This document shows positions 6,280-10,805 of a DNA stretch of 10,805 nt, one piece after another; within the stretch, counting starts at the first letter, position 1; every line of letters begins with the position of its first letter. The stretch covers positions 1 through 10,805 of the forward strand of contig DJMA01000039.1 in assembly GCA_002436415.1 (NCBI GenBank), given 5' to 3'. Source of the stretch: Bdellovibrionaceae bacterium UBA6502 (lineage in GTDB: Bacteria; Bdellovibrionota; Bdellovibrionia; Bdellovibrionales; UBA840). The notes beneath the pieces were generated by a model. That model saw only the letters and a program-made list of their open reading frames with translations. It did no database searches and was not told the origin of the DNA. The translations under genes were made by a program, and so were the position numbers.

Positions 6280-9200
6280 ATGAGAAACTTTAAAATCGGC
6301 TTATTTTGTTATTTCGTACTTTTTCTGAGCGCTTGCTTAGAAAATCAAAGTTCTACGACGGGGGAAAGCTCCAGCTCGAAGAATCTCGGTATTAGTGCTG
6401 AGATAAGCCATCTAGTTGTCACTGAATCCACCACTGTTGACCAATATGTTTCAGTCGAAATTGAGTTTAGCGCCCCACTCCTTGAAGAGTCAGAAATACT
6501 CTACTCCTCTTACGCATCAACTGCAGTGGTAGGTAAAGATTATGAAAGTGTATTTGGCAGTATCTATGCCCCAAAAGGTTCCAGAAAAGTTAGTATAAAT
6601 AATATTCGGATCATTGGTGATAGCATCTTTGAGTCTGATGAAGAGTTTTTCGTAAGTATTTCAGGCAATGGCTTTGACCAATCAAAATCCAAGTTAGTAT
6701 CCTCGATCATTATAAAAAACGACGATGCCCCTCCTAGCTTTAGCATTGCAGATGTTAGCAATGACGAAGGTAAAATTCTACGCTTTGTTGTTAGCGCTGC
6801 TACCGCACCTGAAAGTGATGTTGAGATCGATTACCAAACTATTGCTAGTTCTGATGCAACTGCCTCATTAGATTTTACAGAAGTGAGTGGTACTGTGGTT
6901 TTTCCCAAAGAGGAACTCTCTGTAGAAATTGATGTTCTGGCCGTCATTGATAATTTAGATGAAAATAATGAGAGCTTTGAAATGCAAATCAGTTCTAGTG
7001 ACAGTAGCTACACCTTTAGTAAAGATACTGCCATTGGGACAATTTTAGATATCAATGCTATGCCTGAAGTTAATTTTGAATATAGTGAAAGTTTGCATTA
7101 TGAAACTGATGGAAGTATTTCCTTTGCAGCCGTTCTCAATGAAGTTTCTGGTCGAAACGTTGTTTTGACATTAAACACTATCAGCAATGATTTAGACTCC
7201 TGGGAGTATTCTAGCTTACCAAGTCAACTCACTATCCCAGCAGGTAGTTTACGAGCAGAGGCTAGTTTCAGCATTAATGATGATCAACTGAGTGAAAACT
7301 CAGAAAACATAGTTTTTTCTATCGATAGCTCTCTTAGTACTGCGAATATAGGTAGTCTTGGGCAAACCACCATCAAAGTCGCCGAAAGCGAGCAACTTCC
7401 CGAGACACTCGATAATTTACTAACTAAAGATATTGGTTTCGACATTAGTGGCCCCAATTATGGAGAAAGGATTGAGGCTTACTTTGCAGGTGATTTAAAC
7501 GATGATGGTTATGAAGATATAATTATTGGAAACACTTCCTCCGCCACTCCTAATATTGGATATAAATTATATATTCTCTGGGGAAGAGCGGAAAAGCTAA
7601 ATCAAAATTTAGACTTATCAAACTCAGTGACACAAGATTTTAGCTACCTTACAGATACAAGTGGTATCGAAAAAGACAATATCGTAACAGCGAATGTCGA
7701 TTTTAATTGTGATGGCTACGATGATATACTCTACAGAACTAGAGGTTACTCTGGAGGGGCCTCATGGATTATGTTTGGTTCAAATAGCAAAATCACAAAT
7801 GGATCTTTTGCTACCTACTGGGATAATGCCCCAGAGTTTGATTTTAGCATGGAGAACACTCCATTTCTAAAACCAATTGGCGACATCAATGGTGATGGTT
7901 GTGAAGATTTAGGTGTTACCTCTCAGCAATATGATGTTTTGACCGCAAATGACGAAGGACGTTTTGGTATCATATATAACAAGCCCAGTATCTTAGTTCC
8001 TAACTCGTCATCAACTCCAGAATCAATTTTAGATGTAGAGTTGACTGGCTCTAGTTACCAAGAGTTACTCGGAATTAGTAGCCCCCAAGCGGCCAATCTT
8101 TCTGTGGGTGATGTTAACAATGATGGCTTTGATGATTTTATCATTTCTAGAACAGGCCAAGAGGTTTTTTTAATGTTTGGCCGAGAGAGCAATTACACCA
8201 ATGAAAGCTCTGATAATTTTTCATCTACTTTCAACAGTGTTTTGTTAGCCAATTCTTCTAATACAGCTTTGAATTATCTTGGTAAATCTAGTCGAAAAGG
8301 ATTAGCCGTAGATTTTAATTTTGATGGTATCGAAGACCTAGCCGTCGATATGTACAATTCAAAAGCTTACGCCGCACTAGGGAGAACTTCTTGGAACTCT
8401 GAACTAAATCTTGAGACAAATTATATGAGCTTCCAAGCTGACGTCCAAACATTCACCTCCTCTGGTCACACACGACATGTGGACCTAAATGGCGATGGGT
8501 ATATGGACACGATCTCTATGCATTCAACCAACTCCAGCGGTGAAAACAAAGGAATTATATACGTAAAATGGGGAACCGATTTTGTCCCTAGATCTTTTGG
8601 CCTAAGTTCAGACAATGATCATGTCATTATTGGAGAACAGGTAGGTAGAAGTTTAGATCGTTTAGACTTTGGAGATTTCAATGGCGATGGAATCGATGAC
8701 CTTTTGGTTGTATCTAAAAAGAGTGATGGTGTTGATATTGAATCTGGGAAAGTTTATGTCATCTATGGTGGTGACTTAACTGGTTCCATTGATATTAGGG
8801 GCTACAATTCCGATGACAACCTAAGTGGAAGCACTAGTGATGAAGTGATTTTTTCTGACGCGGGTAACGACACAGTCCGCACAGGTGGAGGCGCCGATTA
8901 TGTGCAAGCCGGCGGGGGGAATGACATTATTTATATTTCAGACTATGACTTTAAAGCCATCGATGGTGGCCCTGGCTTTGATTGGATTGGTCTTGAGAAT
9001 TATAGCCTTGATCTCTCCTCCCCTGCTGTAGCAAGATTTCGTAATGTTGAAGGCTTTGATCTATCTAGTTCAGGCTTCGCAGAAAGTTTATCACTCAGTA
9101 GAGTTGCTGCTTTAAAATTGAATAAAAAACACCAGCTATATGTGAAGGGTGCAACCAACGACACTTTAAATATTTCTGGACCTAGCGCTTCTTGGTCATT

Positions 9201-9306
9201 AGACTCAACAATTAGTTATGATGGAGTCAATTACAACAAATATACTAATACAAAAAGTAATGCAGTTATTTTTGCTCAGTCCGGTATGATTGTAAACCTA
9301 CCTTAA
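6280..9306 (+). CDS. Large surface lipoprotein: three Calx-beta domains, FG-GAP propeller, RTX tail (copy B)
   Basis: This 1008-residue paralogue of the preceding gene keeps the whole architecture. The signal peptide ends in lipobox LSAC (Cys19), again followed by LEN. Calx-beta domains lie at about 38-149, 152-261 and 262-371. Seven calcium loops begin at residues 405, 474, 535, 611, 678, 735 and 799, for example DLNDDGYED, DVNNDGFDD and DFNGDGIDD. The RTX-like stretch is about 859-885 (AGNDTVRTGGGADYVQAGGG). The closing beta domain ends in SNAVIF and VNLP. Cys477 and Cys541 occupy the same two loops as in copy A, whereas the extra Calx-beta cysteine of copy A (Cys271) is replaced by His. 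ATG 6280 follows the stop of copy A by 3 nt. The nearest purine-rich site (AAGGAG, 6251-6256) is too far upstream, so translation is probably coupled to copy A. The likely role is calcium-dependent binding at the cell surface; no ligand can be named. Confidence 0.86.
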   Translation: MRNFKIGLFCYFVLFLSACLENQSSTTGESSSSKNLGISAEISHLVVTESTTVDQYVSVEIEFSAPLLEESEILYSSYASTAVVGKDYESVFGSIYAPKGSRKVSINNIRIIGDSIFESDEEFFVSISGNGFDQSKSKLVSSIIIKNDDAPPSFSIADVSNDEGKILRFVVSAATAPESDVEIDYQTIASSDATASLDFTEVSGTVVFPKEELSVEIDVLAVIDNLDENNESFEMQISSSDSSYTFSKDTAIGTILDINAMPEVNFEYSESLHYETDGSISFAAVLNEVSGRNVVLTLNTISNDLDSWEYSSLPSQLTIPAGSLRAEASFSINDDQLSENSENIVFSIDSSLSTANIGSLGQTTIKVAESEQLPETLDNLLTKDIGFDISGPNYGERIEAYFAGDLNDDGYEDIIIGNTSSATPNIGYKLYILWGRAEKLNQNLDLSNSVTQDFSYLTDTSGIEKDNIVTANVDFNCDGYDDILYRTRGYSGGASWIMFGSNSKITNGSFATYWDNAPEFDFSMENTPFLKPIGDINGDGCEDLGVTSQQYDVLTANDEGRFGIIYNKPSILVPNSSSTPESILDVELTGSSYQELLGISSPQAANLSVGDVNNDGFDDFIISRTGQEVFLMFGRESNYTNESSDNFSSTFNSVLLANSSNTALNYLGKSSRKGLAVDFNFDGIEDLAVDMYNSKAYAALGRTSWNSELNLETNYMSFQADVQTFTSSGHTRHVDLNGDGYMDTISMHSTNSSGENKGIIYVKWGTDFVPRSFGLSSDNDHVIIGEQVGRSLDRLDFGDFNGDGIDDLLVVSKKSDGVDIESGKVYVIYGGDLTGSIDIRGYNSDDNLSGSTSDEVIFSDAGNDTVRTGGGADYVQAGGGNDIIYISDYDFKAIDGGPGFDWIGLENYSLDLSSPAVARFRNVEGFDLSSSGFAESLSLSRVAALKLNKKHQLYVKGATNDTLNISGPSASWSLDSTISYDGVNYNKYTNTKSNAVIFAQSGMIVNLP

Positions 9307-9629
9307 ATCAAAGTTTCGAACTCTAAAAAACGCCCCTGAGCGCTCGATTTTCTCAACTTTTTAATTCTCTGTTTATAACTCTTTAATTAGCTAGTGTTAA
9401 AAAGACTAAAAAATTGTTTTTCATAAAAATTCCATTCTATTCAATAAATTTCAGAACCAATAAGCCTCACCATATTTACCAAATAAGCTTTGTCTACCAA
9501 AGATTAAAAATGTGATTATGACGGAGTTTCCACCTAAATAACTGCATCAGAATGATATAAAACAACAAAGTTTAGAGGGGAACTCAAAATTCGCTAAAAC
9601 TGCAAAGACAGGCATCCGATGAGTAAGGT
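9307..9629. other. 323-nt AT-rich gap, no gene seen
   Basis: No coding frame with a plausible start is visible. The self-complementary GAGCGCTC at 9338-9345 has no loop and no T-run, so it is not a convincing terminator, and no other strong hairpin was found. The only candidate control element is the extended -10 at 9553-9561. The AGAGGGG at 9574-9580 looks like a ribosome-binding site but no start codon follows at suitable distance. Confidence 0.5.
9553..9561 (+). promoter_or_regulatory. Candidate extended -10 promoter for the glycosidase-like lipoprotein
   Basis: TGATATAAA matches the extended -10 pattern TGnTATAAT in all but the last base and lies about 70 nt before the ATG at 9630. A transcript would start near 9568 and carry a leader of about 60 nt. 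No good -35 box stands at normal spacing, which extended -10 promoters tolerate. It would let this gene be transcribed separately from the lipoprotein pair. Confidence 0.33.
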
Positions 9630-10775
9630 ATGAAATTACTAATGTCGTTTTTATTGTTACTGTTAAGTGCCTGTTTTGCCGTTGATCCTAATGGCTTAGC
9701 GAGTATTACAGAATCAAAATTAGAAGTGACAACTAGTAAAATGAATTCAGGAAATTACATTTTCAAAAGCTCTGATGACTCTAATGATTGTAGCTACTAT
9801 CTAATTAATATTCCTGGTGGTTGGACTCCGAGTACATTTGTCCACAATGGTAACGTTTACTTTCATATTCCTTGTAAACTAGGTGATGCTGGTTCTCAAG
9901 GTTGGCACTATGGAATTGCTTATTGGGTTCCTGGAAATTCTAGCGTAATTTGGCAAGATGGAGATAGTGGTCAAGTTGGTGATCAAGCACAGTTTTTAAT
10001 TACCGATTTAGATAAAAATGGCTACCAAGTATCCTATTCAAAATTTACAGAGACAGTGGATGTAAATGGTAAGCAAAAGGGAATGATCTTAAAATATTAC
10101 CGAGCCAGTAACTATGGAGGAACTAATGGTTACTACTGGTCCCCCGTAAGTTTTGACTCCCCTGCCACATACTCGGCTACTGATATAGATGCGGATTATC
10201 GTGGTGGACTAAACTACTCCAACAAAGACGGAAGCTTTAAGGGCTTGAGCTTAGCTCATTTAGATTTAGTCTACGACAATTCTGTCTACTACGCTTATTT
10301 AACAACAAGAAATGATCCAGATAAAGATACATACTACATAACCTTAAGAAAGTCCACAGACCTTCTAACTTGGACGGACCCTGATGAGTATTTATTGAAA
10401 GACTATAGAGACCCACATGTTTTCAAATATTCTGACAAATACTATATGATTGCGATGAATATTTTGACCAACAAATGGCAATTGATTCCGGCCAAAACCT
10501 TAGAAAATTTTGACACTAAAAATGCTATAAATCTAGATATTGGTAATCAAATGTACGGCCAAGGCGACTGGGATGACACCCCTAAATATACACCTTACCC
10601 AGATTACCAGCCTGCCATTGCAGGTGTTGAGGTCATTAACTCAACTGTATACCTCTTTTACCTCGCTGGAAGCTTTGGACAACTCACTACAGATACCAAT
10701 TCCCTATCCCCAAATGATGGCGCCCCTTACAACGGAGCCAGAGGAATTGGTGTAATGGAAATTGAGATAAAATAA
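9630..10775 (+). CDS. Lipoprotein resembling a GH43/GH32-type beta-propeller glycosidase
   Basis: This 381-residue protein starts with a Sec signal ending in lipobox LSAC (Cys15), then FAVDPN, so it is predicted to be lipidated and held at the membrane surface. The mature part suggests a five-bladed glycosidase propeller. RDPHVFKYSDKYYM (260-273) matches the RDPxVF strand that carries the second acidic residue in GH43, and resembles the RDP motif of GH32. HLDLVYDNSVYYAYLT (210-225), RKSTDLLTWTDPD (240-252) and the late strand VEVINSTVYLFYL (333-345) also fit this fold. The general-base Asp and the catalytic Glu were not identified with confidence, so it could be a catalytically inactive sugar-binding relative. 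ATG 9630 has AAGG almost adjacent, which is too close; ATG 9642 is an alternative but gives a signal of only ten residues. The gene ends 30 nt before the window edge. The neighbouring surface lipoproteins suggest glycan binding or processing, by inference only. Confidence 0.65.
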   Translation: MKLLMSFLLLLLSACFAVDPNGLASITESKLEVTTSKMNSGNYIFKSSDDSNDCSYYLINIPGGWTPSTFVHNGNVYFHIPCKLGDAGSQGWHYGIAYWVPGNSSVIWQDGDSGQVGDQAQFLITDLDKNGYQVSYSKFTETVDVNGKQKGMILKYYRASNYGGTNGYYWSPVSFDSPATYSATDIDADYRGGLNYSNKDGSFKGLSLAHLDLVYDNSVYYAYLTTRNDPDKDTYYITLRKSTDLLTWTDPDEYLLKDYRDPHVFKYSDKYYMIAMNILTNKWQLIPAKTLENFDTKNAINLDIGNQMYGQGDWDDTPKYTPYPDYQPAIAGVEVINSTVYLFYLAGSFGQLTTDTNSLSPNDGAPYNGARGIGVMEIEIK

Positions 10776-10805
10776 AAGCTTCCCGAGTGATCTGTCCCCC
10801 TAAAA

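Larger units (their letters stand above)
3244..9306 (+). repeat. Tandem gene duplication (copies A and B)
   Basis: The two genes align over their whole length: same domain order, same number and order of calcium loops, the same LEN after the lipid Cys, and the same SNAVI...VNLP end. Nucleotide identity survives only in short islands, for example GACTTTAATTTTGATGG near 5257 against GATTTTAATTTTGATGG near 8311. The duplication is therefore old, and the copies have diverged rather than being homogenised by recent gene conversion. Confidence 0.85.

Noticed and set aside
9338..9345. GAGCGCTC palindrome after lipoprotein copy B as a terminator
   Set aside because: There is no loop and no T-run directly after it; an 8-bp palindrome alone is weak evidence.
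1..10805. CRISPR array, tRNA or rRNA genes, toxin-antitoxin pair or phage-defence cassette
   Set aside because: No regularly spaced short repeats, tRNA-like cloverleaf or rRNA sequence, and no nuclease, helicase or toxin motifs were seen on reading the window.

Overview
The window is AT-rich throughout (by eye well under 45% G+C) and bacterial. It shows purine-rich Shine-Dalgarno sites, tightly packed or overlapping genes, and three predicted lipoproteins with Sec signal peptides and lipoboxes, so the host is Gram-negative or at least diderm. The lineage cannot be fixed from sequence alone. The AT-rich genome, the large calcium-binding surface lipoproteins and the small HYP/NWPRT membrane protein would suit a Bdellovibrionota/Oligoflexia-type or marine proteobacterial host. 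That is a guess.

Layout. (1) 2-193 is the C-terminal remnant of a transposase carrying an in-frame TGA, so a dead insertion sequence lies at the left edge. (2) 338-3045 is a compact four-gene unit, all on the + strand: a four-helix membrane protein, a class I SAM-dependent methyltransferase with a long N-terminal extension, an unrecognised membrane-anchored protein, and a CsgA/C-factor-like short-chain dehydrogenase. Junctions are 3 nt, an 8-nt overlap and an 8-nt overlap. The third gene has no ATG/GTG/TTG where its Shine-Dalgarno and membrane helix say it should begin, and appears to start on ATA. (3) 3244-9306 holds two tandem paralogues of about 1010 residues, 3 nt apart. Each has a lipoprotein signal, three Calx-beta domains, seven FG-GAP/integrin-alpha-like Asp-rich loops (probably a seven-bladed propeller), a short RTX nonapeptide stretch, and a C-terminal beta domain of the kind seen at the end of RTX adhesins. 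(4) After a 323-nt AT-rich gap with a possible extended -10 promoter, 9630-10775 encodes a lipoprotein resembling a GH43/GH32-type beta-propeller glycosidase.

The first unit looks like small-molecule or lipid modification at the membrane (methyltransferase, oxidoreductase and two membrane proteins). The second half looks like cell-surface adhesion and glycan interaction. Nothing in the sequence links the two halves functionally. The points most worth a second look are the probable ATA start, the tandem surface-lipoprotein pair with its lipobox plus RTX-tail architecture and conserved inter-blade cysteine pair, and the nonsense-inactivated transposase.
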